Made by a program: the position numbers and the translations under genes
The notes under the pieces: model-generated
Database searches by the model: none
What the model saw: only the letters and a program-made list of their open reading frames with translations
Told to the model about the DNA's origin: nothing
Part shown: one piece after another, positions 48,145-62,600 of the stretch
Layout: the number at the start of each line of letters is the position of its first letter
How positions within the stretch are numbered: position 1 is the first letter of the stretch
Assembly (NCBI GenBank): GCA_008973525.1
Contig: WACJ01000115.1
Span: forward strand, 930,001 to 994,000
DNA: 64,000 nucleotides
Direction: 5' to 3'
DNA from: Stenopsyche tienmushanensis
Lineage: Eukaryota > Arthropoda > Insecta > Trichoptera > Stenopsychidae

Positions 48145-49454
48145 GTTTTCATCGGTAGTCGCTGCTTTAATTTTTTGGTTGACTTTTCCTTCGGTAAATA
48201 ATATCTCAACTGAGATAATGCTTGGATCTCTTTGATAGCGTGTGCTTTCGTTTATTCTGAGGCTTATGATTTTATATCAGGCGTTACCATTACTGCATTT
48301 CATGATGCTGTCAATACAACTATTGAAACGATTAACGATACAATACACAGTTTTTTTTTTAAATATTTAGACGTTTAAGTTCATAAACGATAATCTGTTG
48401 AATATTTCATAAATATAGTCTTAGTATTGTTGTGTTTCCACCCCTCGCCGTCTCCAGGGCTCTTAAACTATGTGGTAGCTGCTTATAATAAAAACTATAT
48501 GTACTTAATATTGAAATCCTTTGAAAGTTGCAATATTTCAATCAAGTTCTCGCGCCACAACTTTAGCCAAATGGGTGCAAAATATCGGCCGCTGCCTTCC
48601 GTATTGTAAAGTGGCATAAATTTCATCGTGTTAGGACAATTTCGAACTACGTTCAACTGAATAATCTTTATATTGCGACACCCCGTTACTACGTTGCTGA
48701 TATTGATTTGAAAGATCAAAGTTCAAGTGTAAATGTCGGGTAACGACTGAATTTAAAAGCAAAACAGACGTTAGATAATCATAAGTAATTTTTATTCTAT
48801 AAAATCGTCGTGTAATTTGATATCAACCAATTCGTACGTTAAACATTGCTCGAAAGCTCACATTGAATACTCAGCTTTAATAATTCTCTCAAGTGGAGCC
48901 AATTGACCCCGTGGACCGCGACCCTAGAGTTGAGAGGCACAGTTTGCCACATTTGGTTAAAAAAACAGGCTGCTTAAATGAAATAAAATTTCTTTTGGGA
49001 TTAGCAGTCGAGCAAAAGCGAAAGTGCTGCGGTCGAATTTCACACTTCCACGCGTATCTTACATACTAATAAGTGATATTGACAGGCGAGACCTGAATAT
49101 TTTGACGCTAATGGCGAGCAGTTCAGATAAAACATAATAATTTCGATGAATAAGATTATTATATAAAGCACATATTTACATATAATGCGTCTTTGATTCC
49201 GTTTTTTATTAGTTTAAAAATTTATTGCGTAAATATGACGCGAGTTCAATAATTTATCTACCTAAGTGGGATAGTAGTGATAGTAAGAAAAGGATGTTGG
49301 GGCATGTCTTGAAATATTAATTGAATTCAGTGAAGTAACAAAGTCAATTTTCTTTATTATTAAACAAGATAAGAAGCCAAAGGTGATACACAAACAGTTG
49401 ATGATTATTTACATAGAGATTGCCTCTCTATATTATAAATTCGATTGTGATAAG
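48145..49454. other. Spacer without recognised features
   Basis: AT-rich; no gene or bounded element seen. Confidence 0.35.
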
Positions 49455-49462
49455 CAGTTTAA

Positions 49463-50570
49463 GGGGTCATCTCACTTTGATGGCCCAAAATATAGGCGAT
49501 TTTTAACATTTTTTTTCACAGTAAATACATCACATAATGAAATTAATCTTTTTGGGATTTATAAGGCCACTCTTATATAATACTAAAAAAATCATAATCA
49601 AAAAGTATATATATATTATATCGTGTTTAAAACACCAAAAATGCATGTCATTAAGCTGTTGAGGAGCATGGACATACATGTATGTCCGAATTCTCATGTC
49701 CCAGAAAGAGCACTCTTGCACATTGAAGCTCGGAGACAGACAGAGACAGAGCGAACTTAGCGCAGTTCGGGAGACTGAGACGGAGAGCTTCCCTGCATGC
49801 ATCGCATGATTGTATAGATCGTTAAGCCTAAATTTATCGACTTATAATGATTTCGATTTCAAGTTTGTTATTTGTTTACGCAAAGAAATTACCGAATATT
49901 GTGTGTTATCGAGAGTGTTTGTTTATTTAACTGCTTGCCGTTCTTCGCTGCGTGTTGAATGAGTCTTTGTCCAATTATCATTTCCTTCTAAAGGAGGATC
50001 AAATGAATCGATTTTTTGTGCATTATTTATGTAAAGAAAGGACGTGATCTTGTATGCTATTAAATGTTTATTTACAATTGACTCTGCCTCGAATTGAAGG
50101 TTAAAACAGCGTTCATCAGTTTTTTATTCAAGTTTATCTGAAACAACGAGGAATAAAGATTCGGAATTTGCATAAGTGTCGATATTATATTATAATCAAT
50201 TCACATTTTTTGCTTAAAAGTAACAAAATGGCGCTGGTTTTGGAATAAAGTTGGAAAAAAACACCTTTTTGGGGATATTTTTTAATGTTATACGTAAGAT
50301 AAAATAAACATTTTGACTTGATTTTGCGAACTACAATAGCCATACATGTTTAAAATAAGTTCGTAAATTTCAGACCAATCGGCGACTTGGTTTTTAGAAA
50401 TTCTATAAACGCCGTATGCAAAAAGGTAGTTCTGAAAAAAACGCGTTTAATGTTTTAGGTACTAAAAAATTGTTGAAAATAGAAACATACTACTAATCAG
50501 TGATTCCAGCTTCATAAAGCAATCCTTCAGCTATTCAGCCTTGTCTTTTTTGGCTGATCTGGCGTATCCA
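49463..50570 (-). repeat. Repeat family A, copy 3, inverted and interrupted
   Basis: TTAA (49459-49462) is followed by GGGGTCATCTCACTTTGATG, the inverse of the right end of copies 1 and 2. Homology runs to about 49610, resumes at about 50210 (AAAAGTAACAAAATGGCG) and fades near 50570 after GCAATCCTTCAGCTATTCAG. The flank shared by copies 1 and 2 is absent here, so the TTAA/GGGG junction is a true element end. Confidence 0.68.
49650..49937 (-). mobile_element. Family B MITE fragment inside repeat A copy 3
   Basis: Starts TTAAGCTGTTGAGG and shares the CGGAGAGCTTCC and GATTGTATAGATCGTTAA blocks with other B copies. The right part is replaced by unrelated sequence after GTTTATTTAA. It accounts for part of the gap in repeat A copy 3. 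Confidence 0.5.
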
Positions 50571-51931
50571 CGAGCTGTATTAGCTTATTTAGAAGATTGG
50601 GAGCCTCGGCGATTGGCAAGGCGTATACATTTTTCGTTGGGCGTCTCCACGAATCGCAGTGCATTTTTTACACATTATTTTTAAAATAGATTTAAATCCT
50701 TCGTTATAAATAGAGGCTACATTTTTGTCGTGATTTTCAGTATTTTTTTGCCACAAAAAATATTTTTCGGTACGCGCTTTTTCCCCCCCAATTATACGTA
50801 CTTGTTTCAACTTATCATGGCGTCCACAAGCAATGACAGGAGTTTATTAACTAGAAATAAAACCAATATTAGGCTTATCGGCCAATCGAAACCAAATCTG
50901 CATCAGTCAAAGTTACCTTCTATTGTGTTTTATATTAATAAATACAAGTTAGTGATTAATACAGTGTTTTAATTTTTTAAAATTAAAATTGAAATCTTGG
51001 TACCGACCCCTAAATATTATTTTTTAAAAATGGAAAAAATTCTGAAATAGGTTTTTAGGGTGGACAATCAAATGAGATGTTGACAGTTCAAATATTCGAA
51101 AAAAAGGTTTTTGGCCCAAATGAGGACCAACCTACTATATAAGTTGGCCACCCTAAAGAAAACTCGTCGTGTTCGGGGTCACGATCCATAGGTTCGGAAC
51201 CTATGATGTAAGACATAAAGTAAAGTTAGATTAACATCATTTGCATAAAATTAAATTCAATTTTGAAACCGATCATTTGACCGTTATGGGTACGGTGAGT
51301 TAAATTGACCATGGTGTTGAATTGAACGTTTTTTTTTTGCAGGATATTTAATAAAATCATTTCGGAATACCCCGGCAAGATACTCGCATGACGAACGAGT
51401 CCTGAAAAAAAAACATATGTTCTGCTTATATATTCTGGAAATCTCTTACTCGCTATAGTTGGTAATCAATTACTGTATTTCAAGGGGCGATGCCGCTTCT
51501 GCGCACAAATTGAGGGAAGGTATTGATTTTCAAGATACACCCCAGTTTGATGTTCCATCCGCCCCTCATTGTCCACTTGGCTGTGTGACCATACAGTCGT
51601 GATCACACAGCCACGTCCCCAATCAATATTTAAAAATTAGTTAAAATCGTTAGAGCTTTAGCTTTCTTTGTCAATTTATTCATTTGATTTAGCTGAAACC
51701 ATAGAATTGCGCCTTTTTACCGACCCACCATCGTGAAACAATGTTCTTTGTGATCGATCCATCAATAATGCAAACCTCAGGTATGTCAGACCAATAATAG
51801 TAAACTCTAAATAGTTTATAATTTAATGTATGGGCTGTTATTAAAATATTTGTCTTAATTTTGACCAACAGCACCAGCTCACCCCTTTGAGTTCATCAAC
51901 CACTTTAGCAGTATGTCATTGTCTTCCTAAG

Positions 51932-52347
51932 CAGCCCCAAAAGTTCGTCGTTGCAGAGAGCCCATCCGCCACCTTGCACAGGATTTCCGGATCGAAGGTT
52001 ATTTTTTTCTGAGATTCCAAAATAATACAGATAACAGGTTCGTATTAATACATGGATAAAATTAAGACGAATTTGTATTTGACAATAATATATTTTTATC
52101 CATTAACAAAAGCAGAATCATCGATCCACTCAATGAAAGAGAAATTGCAGCTGAAAAAAAATCTACAATCATCTCCCACAGGATGTATTATAGATCTCAG
52201 GTATTTAAGAAAAATATTACTACTTTTTAATTTTAGATTTTAAACATTATTTTGTCAAAAGTGTCTAATAATATTTTTTTCCAGGTTGAAGAGATAAGTC
52301 AGCTCATCAAATCAGCAAAATCGGCAGCAGCTTTTATTATAATTTAA
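51932..52347 (+). other. Possible 3' coding exons of an unidentified gene
   Basis: Two segments join in phase across an 84-base intron (52201-52284) with GT and a T-rich TTTTTTTCCAG acceptor. The upstream one reads RIIDPLNEREIAAEKKS and then SHRMYYRSQ, ending at 52200. The downstream one is VEEISQLIKSAKSAAAFIII with a stop at 52345-52347. A third candidate at 51932-51997 reads QPQKFVVAESPSATLHRISG but does not join cleanly in phase. No family is recognised and no 5' part was found, so this could be a gene tail, a pseudogene or chance. Confidence 0.25.
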
Positions 52348-52349
52348 GA

Positions 52350-53135
52350 TAAATTAAGTTTAGTTGTATAATTTACTTTACCGTTATTTCCTCTAACGAA
52401 ATATTAATTTAATTTTCATGCCCTAAGACATAAGATATGCTAATACACCGAGGATGACATGCGATTGAGTTTATTCGCAAGGGTAATTCATACTTCGAGT
52501 GGTAACCCCCTTGTCCTTGATTGGCGAGATACAAGAAAATCATTTTTAGGAAAATCTTATACTCGGGTGAATGCCTCTCCATTCCTTTGATTCAGGAATG
52601 TTCACCCGGGTTGGATTTTACATAAAATGAAAGTGCCTTTGTTCTTGGTAATTGAGGATAAAGCACTCAGCTATGTTTTGATATTGTATGCAGACTTCTC
52701 TCCCATGTTTGTCATTCTCAGCGATTCATTTAGGGACTTGATTATTATAATTAAAGTTATTATTTTTTATGTGTTACAGTTGAGAATACTTTCTAAAGAA
52801 ATATATACTTAAGTGTAGATATCTATTTCCGACAGTTGGTGATGGTATCTTCGAGAAAAGATTTCAATTGTGATCGAGACTCTATTCATGGTATTCCGGA
52901 ATGTTCCACAGGTGAAATCTAGTCTCAAAGGTATGACACAAAGGTCTCCAACTATTGGGAATACTCACTCAAGCATATAATTTTTCTCTAAACTATTCTT
53001 ATTATTGTAACATATTTCTAAGTACCCCTTTATTTGTATTTAAATTTAATTTAACCCTGCACAAAAATTATTGTAAATGTGGGGTAAAGTCTCTCGATAT
53101 ATATAAATATTAATATATATGAATTATTTTAATTG
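52350..53135. other. Spacer before the fold-back element
   Basis: Contains an imperfect stem near 52564-52611 (CTCGGGTGAA against TTCACCCGGG). No gene recognised. Confidence 0.35.
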
Positions 53136-53375
53136 TCAAAACATTGAAAAATAACCGGGTGTTGGATCGCGTTTAAGGTTTTTAGGCAAAAAATTAAAAA
53201 TGAATTTTTTACCTTATCCGATATTTCAAACCGCCTATCGGATTCATTATCAAGGATTGCTTGCTGAACCCGATAGGCGGTTCGAAATATCGGATAAGGT
53301 AAAAAATCGTTTTTAATTTTTTAGTCTAAAAATCTAAAACGCAAGTGAACAACAGGTTATTTTTCATATTTTGAT
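53136..53375 (+). mobile_element. Fold-back MITE (about 105-bp arms)
   Basis: Arms 53136-53240 and 53268-53375 are inverse copies around a loop of about 27 bases. The inner 50 bases are nearly perfect (TTTTTTACCTTATCCGATAT and its complement, then CCGCCTATCGG). The outer parts diverge. The transcript or single strand would fold into a long hairpin. No target duplication could be fixed, so the superfamily is open. Confidence 0.75.
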
Positions 53376-53649
53376 ACATAAAATAATTTAAATATGACTC
53401 GCTTAAATCTAAAAAACTAACATATATATATGTATATATGAGTGCTGAGGTATATCTAATTATCATAAAACCTACTTGACTGTTCATACCTAAATAATCT
53501 TTGAACCCCTGTAAAAACTATACACTCATGTAAATGTACTGTCAAAAGATTAGATAGATAAATAAAAAATTATTGTCACAATACAGAAGTAATGCAATAT
53601 CATTAGAAAATTTATAGAACATATTGAAAACAAGGGGTTCAAAATAATT
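53376..53649. other. Junction DNA before the satellite
   Basis: AT-rich; the last 70 bases may already be very diverged satellite. Confidence 0.3.
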
Positions 53650-56600
53650 CAGAAATAGGTTTTGCTAAAAAATAAAGCCCAATTCGCTCTGATGTAAAAA
53701 CATACAATTAATCATACAATACTTACAATATTGTTATTTGGAACCGAGAAGATGAATTGCATTACTCTTTATTGTAAGCGTTATGTTATGTAATTGATTG
53801 TACATGTATTCACTGATAATACGAGCTTGTAAATTTTCTCATATGATTCGATGAAAAAGATTTGTCAAAGACATGTCATTTGATGGTGTATTGCATTACA
53901 ACTTACATTGAATTTTGTCACTTGATTCTATGTATAAATATTCGCCAATGACATGCCATTTGATGGTGTATTGCAATATACCTTACATTGAATTTGTCAC
54001 TTGATTCTATGAACAAATATTCGCCAATGACATGGTCTGCGAATAATTCAGGGTAGGGTTTTACTTTGGAATAATCGCCAACTTATTCTGATGTGAAACA
54101 GTATCAGGAATGGACTTATATTCTCAGTATTGTGTCATTTGACAGCGAATATAAGAATTGTAATAAAATCAATTGTGAATTTTCTCATATGATTTGATGA
54201 AAAAGATTCGTGAAAGACATGTCATTTGATGGTGTATTGCAATACACGTTACATTGAATTTTGTCACTTGATTCTATGAACAAATATTCGCCAATGACAT
54301 GGTCTGCGAATAATTCAGGGTAGGGTTTTACTTTGGAATAATCGCCAACTTACTCTGATGTGAAACAGTATCAGGAATGGACTTATATTCTTAGTATTAT
54401 GTCATTTGACAGCGAATATAAGAATTGCAATAAAATCAATTGTGAATTTTCTCATATGATTCGATAAACAAGCATTCGTCAAAGACATGTCATTTGATTT
54501 TGTACTGCAATACACCTTACATTAAATGTTGTCACTTGATTATATGTACAAATATTCGCCAATGATATGGTCTGCGAATAATTCAGGGTAGGGTTTTACT
54601 TTGGAATAATCGCCAACTTATTCTGATGTGAAACAGTATCAGGAATGGACTTATATTCTCAGTATTATGTCATTTGACAGCGAATATAAGAATTGCAATA
54701 AAATCAATTGTGAATTTTCTCATATGATTCGATAAACAAGCATTCGTCAAAGACATGTCATTTGATTTTGTACTGCAATACACCTTACATTAAATGTTGT
54801 CACTTGATTATATGTACAAATATTCGCCAATGATATGGTCTGCGAATAATTCAGGGTAGGGTTTTACTTTGGAATAATCGCCAACTTATTCTGATGTGAA
54901 ACAGTATCAGGAATGGACTTATATTCTCAGTATTTTGTCATTTGACAGCGAATATAAGAATTGCAATAAAATCAATTGTGAATTTTCTCATATGGTTTGA
55001 TGAAAAAGATTCGTCAAAGACATGTCATTTGATGGTGTATTGCAATACACGTTACATTGAATTTTGTCACTTGATTCTATGAAAAAATATTCGCCAATGA
55101 CATGGTCTGCGAATAATTCAGGGTAGGGTTTTACTTTGGAATAATCGCCAACTTATTCTGATGTGAAACAGTATCAGGAATGGACTTATATTCTCAGTAT
55201 TATGTCATTTGACAGCGAATATAAGAATTGCAATAAAATCAATTGTGAATTTTCTCATATGATTTGATGAAAAAGATTCGTCAAAGACATGTCATTTGAT
55301 GGTGTATTGCAATACACGTTACATTGAATTTTGTCACTTGATTCTATGAACAAATATTCGCCAATGACATGGTCTGCGAATAATTCAGGGTAGGGTTTTA
55401 CTTTGGAATAATCGCCAACTTACTCTGATGTGAAACAGTATCAGGAATGGACTTATATTCTCAGTATTATGTCATTTGACAGCGAATATAAGAATTGCAA
55501 TAAAATCAATTGTGAATTTTCTCATATGGTTCGATAAACAAGCATTCGTCAAAGACATGTCATTTGATTTTGTACTGCAATACACCTTACATTAAATGTT
55601 GTCACTTGATTATATGTACAAATATTCGCCAATGATATGGTCTGCGAATAATTCAGGGTAGGGTTTTACTTTGGAATAATCGCCAACTTATTCTGATGTG
55701 AAACAGTATCAGGAATGGACTTATATTCTCAGTATTATGTCATTTGACAGCGAATATAAGAATTGCAATAAAATCAATTGTGAATTTTCTCATATGGTTT
55801 GATGAAAAAGATTCGTCAAAGACATGTCATTTGATGGTGTATTGCAATATATCTTACATTGAATTTTGTCACTTGATTCTATGAACAAATATTCGCCAAT
55901 GACATGGTTTGCGAATAATTCAGGGTAGGGTTTTACTTTGGAATAATCGCCAACTTATTCTGATGTGAAACAGTATCAGGAATGGACTTATATTCTCAGT
56001 ATTATGTCACTTGACAGCGAATATAAGAATTGCAATAAAATCAATTGTGAATTTTCTCATATGATTTGATGAAAAAGATTCGTCAAAGACATGTCATTTG
56101 ATGGTGTATTGCAATATATCTTACATTGAATTTTGTCACTTGATTCTATGAACAAATATTCGCCAATGACATGGTCTGCGAATAATTCAGGGTAGGGTTT
56201 TACTTTGGAATAATCGCCAACTTATTCTGATGTGAAACAGTATCAGGAATGGACTTATATTCTCAGTATTGTGTCATTTGACAGCGAATATAAGAATTGC
56301 AATAAAATCAATTGTGAATTTTCTCATATGATTGGATGAAAAAGATTCGTCAAAGACATGTCATTTGATGGTGTATTGCAATACACGTTACATTGAATTT
56401 TGTCACTTGATTCTATGAACAAATATTCGCCAATGACATGGTCTGCGAATAATTCAGGGTAGGGTTTTACTTTGGAATAATCGCCAACTTATTCTGATGT
56501 GAAACAGTATCAGGAATGGACTTATATTCTCAGTATTATGTCATTTGACAGCGAATATAAGAATTGCAATAAAATCAATTGTGAATTTTCTCATATGATT

Positions 56601-59600
56601 CGATGAACAAGCATTCGTCAAAGACATGTCATTTGATGGTGTATTGCAATACACCTTACATTGAATTTTGTCACTTGATTCTATGTACAAATATTCGCCA
56701 ATGACATGGTCTGCGAATAATTCAGGGTAGAGTTTTACTTTGGAATAATCGCCAACTTATTCTGATGTGAAACAGTATCAGGAATGGACTTATATTCTCA
56801 GTATTATGTCATTTGACAGCGAATATAAGAATTGCAATAAAATCAATTGTGAATTTTCTCATATGATTCGATGAAAAAGATTCGTCAAAGACATGTCATT
56901 TGATGGTGTATTGCAATACAACTTACATTGAATTTTGTCACTTGATTCTATGTACAAATATTCGCCAATGACATGGTCTGCGAATAATTCAGGGTAGAGT
57001 TTTACTTTGGAATAATCGCCAACTTATTCTGATGTGAAACAGTATCAGGAATGGACTTATATTCTCAGTATTATGTCATTTGACAGCGAATATAAGAATT
57101 GCAATAAAATCAATTGTGAATTTTCTCATATGATTTGATGAAAAAGATTCGTCAAAGACATGTCATTTGATGGTGTATTGCAATACACGTTACATTGAAT
57201 TTTGTCACTTGATTCTATGAACAAATATTCGCCAATGACATGGTCTGCGAATAATTCAGGGTAGGGTTTTACTTTGGAATAATCGCCAACTTATTCTGAT
57301 GTGAAACAGTATCAGGAATGGACTTATATTCTCAGTATTGTGTCATTTGACAGCGAATATAAGAATTGCAATAAAATCAATTGTGAATTTTCTCATATGA
57401 TTTGATGAAAAAGATTCGTCAAAGACATGTCATTTGATGGTGTATTGCAATACACGTTACATTGAATTTTGTCACTTGATTCTATGAACAAATATTCGCC
57501 AATGACATGGTCTGCGAATAATTCAGGGTAGGGTTTTACTTTGGAATAATCGCCAACTTATTCTGATGTGAAACAGTATCAGGAATGGACTTATATTCTC
57601 AGTATTATGTCATTTGACAGCGAATATAAGAATTGCAATAAAATCAATTGTGAATTTTCTCATATGATTCGATGAACAAGCATTCGCCAAAGACATGTCA
57701 TTTGATGGTGTACTGCAGTACAACTAACATTGAATTTTGTCACTTGATTCTATGAACAAATATTCGCCAATGACATGGTCTGCGAATAATTCAGGGTAGG
57801 GTTTTACTTTGGAATAATCGCCAACTTATTCTGATGTGAAACAGTATCAGGAATGGACTTATATTCTCAGTATTATGTCATTTGACAGCGAATATAAGAA
57901 TTGCAATAAAATCAATTGTGAATTTTCTCATATGGTTTGATGAAAAAGATTCGTCAAAGACATGTCATTTGATGGTGTATTGCAATATATCTTACATTGA
58001 ATTTTGTCACTTGATTCTATGAACAAATATTCGCCAATGACATGGTTTGCGAATAATTCAGGGTAGGGTTTTACTTTGGAATAATCGCCAACTTATTCTG
58101 ATGTGAAACAGTATCAGGAATGGACTTATATTCTCAGTATTATGTCACTTGACAGCGAATATAAGAATTGCAATAAAATCAATTGTGAATTTTCTCATAT
58201 GATTCGATGAACAAGCATTCGCCAAAGACATGTCATTTGATGGTGTATTGCAATACACGTTACATTGAATTTTGTCACTTGATTCTATGAACAAATATTC
58301 GCCAATGACATGGTCTGCGAATAATTCAGGGTAGGGTTTTACTTTGGAATAATCGCCAACTTATTCTGATGTGAAACAGTATCAGGAATGGACTTATATT
58401 CTCAGTATTATGTCATTTGACAGCGAATATAAGAATTGCAATAAAATCAATTGTGAATTTTCTCATATGATTTGATGAAAAAGATTCGTCAAAGACATGT
58501 CATTTGATGGTGTATTGCAATACACGTTACATTGAATTTTGTCACTTGATTCTATGAACAAATATTCGCCAATGACATGGTCTGCGAATAATTCAGGGTA
58601 GGGTTTTACTTTGGAATAATCGCCAACTTATTCTGATGTGAAACAGTATCAGGAATGGACTTATATTCTCAGTATTATGTCATTTGACAGCGAATATAAG
58701 AATTGCAATAAAATCAATTGTGAATTTTCTCATATGATTTGATGAAAAAGATTCGTCAAAGACATGTCATTTGATGGTGTATTGCAATACACGTTACATT
58801 GAATTTTGTCACTTGATTCTATGAACAAATATTCGCCAATGACATGGTCTGCGAATAATTCAGGGTAGGGTTTTACTTTGGAATAATCGCCAACTTATTC
58901 TGATGTGAAACAGTATCAGGAATGGACTTATATTCTCAGTATTATGTCATTTGACAGCGAATATAAGAATTGCAATAAAATCAATTGTGAATTTTCTCAT
59001 ATGATTGATGAAAAAGATTCGTCAAAGACATGTCATTTGATGGTGTATTGCAATACACGTTACATTGAATTTTGTCACTTGATTCTATGAACAAATATTC
59101 GCCAATGACATGGTCTGCGAATAATTCAGGGTAGGGTTTTACTTTGGAATAATCGCCAACTTATTCTGATGTGAAACAGTATCAGGAATGGACTTATATT
59201 CTCAGTATTATGTCATTTGACAGCGAATATAAGAATTGCAATAAAATCAATTGTGAATTTTCTCATATGATTCGATGAAAAAGATTTGTCAAAGACATGT
59301 CATTTGATGGTGTATTGCAATATATCTTACATTGAATTTTGTCACTTGATTCTATGAACAAATATTCGCCAATGACATGGTTTGCGAATAATTCAGGGTA
59401 GGGTTTTACTTTGGAATAATCGCCAACTTATTCTGATGTGAAACAGTATCAGGAATGGACTTATATTCTCAGTATTATGTCATTTGACAGCGAATATAAG
59501 AATTGCAATAAAATCAATTGTGAATTTTCTCATATGGTTTGATGAAAAAGATTCGTCAAAGACATGTCATTTGATGGTGTATTGCAATACACGTTACATT

Positions 59601-62600
59601 GAATTTTGTCACTTGATTCTATGAACAAATATTCGCCAATGACATGGTTTGCGAATAATTCAGGGTAGGGTTTTACTTTGGAATAATCGCCAACTTATTC
59701 TGATGTGAAACAGTATCAGGAATGGACTTATATTCTCAGTATTATGTCATTTGACAGCGAATATAAGAATTGCAATAAAATCAATTGTGAATTTTCTCAT
59801 ATGATTCGATGAAAAAGATTTGTCAAAGACATGTCATTTGATGGTGTATTGCAATACACTTACATTGAATTTTGTCACTTGATTCTATGAACAAATATTC
59901 GCCAATGACATGGTCTGCGAATAATTCAGGGTAGGGTTTTACTTTGGAATAATCGCCAACTTATTCTGATGTGAAACAGTATCAGGAATGGACTTATATT
60001 CTCAGTATTATGTCATTTGACAGCGAATATAAGAATTGCAATAAAATCAATTGTGAATTTTCTCATATGATTTGATGAAAAAGATTCGTCAAAGACATGT
60101 CATTTGATGGTGTATTGCAATACACTTACATTGAATTTTGTCACTTGATTCTATGAACAAATATTCGCCAATGACATGGTCTGCGAATAATTCAGGGTAG
60201 GGTTTTACTTTGGAATAATCGCCAACTTATTCTGATGTGAAACAGTATCAGGAATGGACTTATATTCTCAGTATTATGTCATTTGACAGCGAATATAAGA
60301 ATTGCAATAAAATCAATTGTGAATTTTCTCATATGATTCGATGAAAAAGATTCGTCAAAGACATGTCATTTGATGGTGTATTGCAATACACTTACATTGA
60401 ATTTTGTCACTTGATTCTATGAACAAATATTCGCCAATGACATGGTCTGCGAATAATTCAGGGTAGGGTTTTACTTTGGAATAATCGCCAACTTATTCTG
60501 ATGTGAAACAGTATCAGGAATGGACTTATATTCTCAGTATTATGTCATTTGACAGCGAATATAAGAATTGCAATAAAATCAATTGTGAATTTTCTCATAT
60601 GATTTGATGAAAAAGATTCGTCAAAGACATGTCATTTGATGGTGTATTGCAATACACTTACATTGAATTTTGTCACTTGATTCTATGAACAAATATTCGC
60701 CAATGACATGGTCTGCGAATAATTCAGGGTAGGGTTTTACTTTGGAATAATCGCCAACTTATTCTGATGTGAAACAGTATCAGGAATGGACTTATATTCT
60801 CAGTATTATGTCATTTGACAGCGAATATAAGAATTGCAATAAAATCAATTGTGAATTTTCTCATATGATTTGATGAAAAAGATTCGTCAAAGACATGTCA
60901 TTTGATGGTGTATTGCAATACACTTACATTGAATTTTGTCACTTGATTCTATGAACAAATATTCGCCAATGACATGGTCTGCGAATAATTCAGGGTAGGG
61001 TTTTACTTTGGAATAATCGCCAACTTATTCTGATGTGAAACAGTATCAGGAATGGACTTATATTCTCAGTATTATGTCATTTGACAGCGAATATAAGAAT
61101 TGCAATAAAATCAATTGTGAATTTTCTCATATGATTTGATGAAAAAGATTCGTCAAAGACATGTCATTTGATGGTGTATTGCAATACACTTACATTGAAT
61201 TTTGTCACTTGATTCTATGAACAAATATTCGCCAATGACATGGTCTGCGAATAATTCAGGGTAGGGTTTTACTTTGGAATAATCGCCAACTTATTCTGAT
61301 GTGAAACAGTATCAGGAATGGACTTATATTCTCAGTATTATGTCATTTGACAGCGAATATAAGAATTGCAATAAAATCAATTGTGAATTTTCTCATATGA
61401 TTTGATGAAAAAGATTCGTCAAAGACATGTCATTTGATGGTGTATTGCAATACACTTACATTGAATTTTGTCACTTGATTCTATGAACAAATATTCGCCA
61501 ATGACATGGTTTGCGAATAATTCAGGGTAGGGTTTTACTTTGGAATAATCGCCAACTTATTCTGATGTGAAACAGTATCAGGAATGGACTTATATTCTCA
61601 GTATTATGTCATTTGACAGCGAATATAAGAATTGCAATAAAATCAATTGTGAATTTTCTCATATGATTTGATGAAAAAGATTCGTCAAAGACATGTCATT
61701 TGATGGTGTATTGCAATACACGTTACATTGAATTTTGTCACTTGATTCTATGAACAAATATTCGCCAATGACATGGTCTGCGAATAATTCAGGGTAGGGT
61801 TTTACTTTGGAATAATCGCCAACTTATTCTGATGTGAAACAGTATCAGGAATGGACTTATATTCTCAGTATTATGTCATTTGACAGCGAATATAAGAATT
61901 GCAATAAAATCAATTGTGAATTTTCTCATATGATTTGATGAAAAAGATTCGTCAAAGACATGTCATTTGATGGTGTATTGCAATACATCTTACATTGAAT
62001 TTTGTCACTTGATTCTATGAACAAATATTCGCCAATGACATGGTCTGCGAATAATTCAGGGTAGGGTTTTACTTTGGAATAATCGCCAACTTATTCTGAT
62101 GTGAAACAGTATCAGGAATGGACTTATATTCTCAGTATTATGTCATTTGACAGCGAATATAAGAATTGCAATAAAATCAATTGTGAATTTTCTCATATGA
62201 TTTGATGAAAAAGATTCGTCAAAGACATGTCATTTGATGGTGTATTGCAATACACTTACATTGAATTTTGTCACTTGATTCTATGAACAAATATTCGCCA
62301 ATGACATGGTCTGCGAATAATTCAGGGTAGGGTTTTACTTTGGAATAATCGCCAACTTATTCTGATGTGAAACAGTATCAGGAATGGACTTATATTCTCA
62401 GTATTATGTCATTTGACAGCGAATATAAGAATTGCAATAAAATCAATTGTGAATTTTCTCATATGATTCGATGAAAAAGATTCGTCAAAGACATGTCATT
62501 TGATGGTGTATTGCAATACACTTACATTGAATTTTGTCACTTGATTCTATGAACAAATATTCGCCAATGACATGGTCTGCGAATAATTCAGGGTAGGGTT

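Noticed and set aside
51160..51225. tRNA-like GGTTCGGAACCT word
   Set aside because: It is a short palindrome; no cloverleaf, A box or acceptor stem can be built around it.
51579..51612. Ten-base perfect stem GGCTGTGTGA / TCACACAGCC
   Set aside because: Isolated, with no poly-T, gene end or element border nearby; likely chance or an old repeat scrap.
58905..59090. 61-codon frame in the satellite
   Set aside because: Opens only in one monomer through a one-base loss (ATGATTGATG); all neighbouring monomers are closed.
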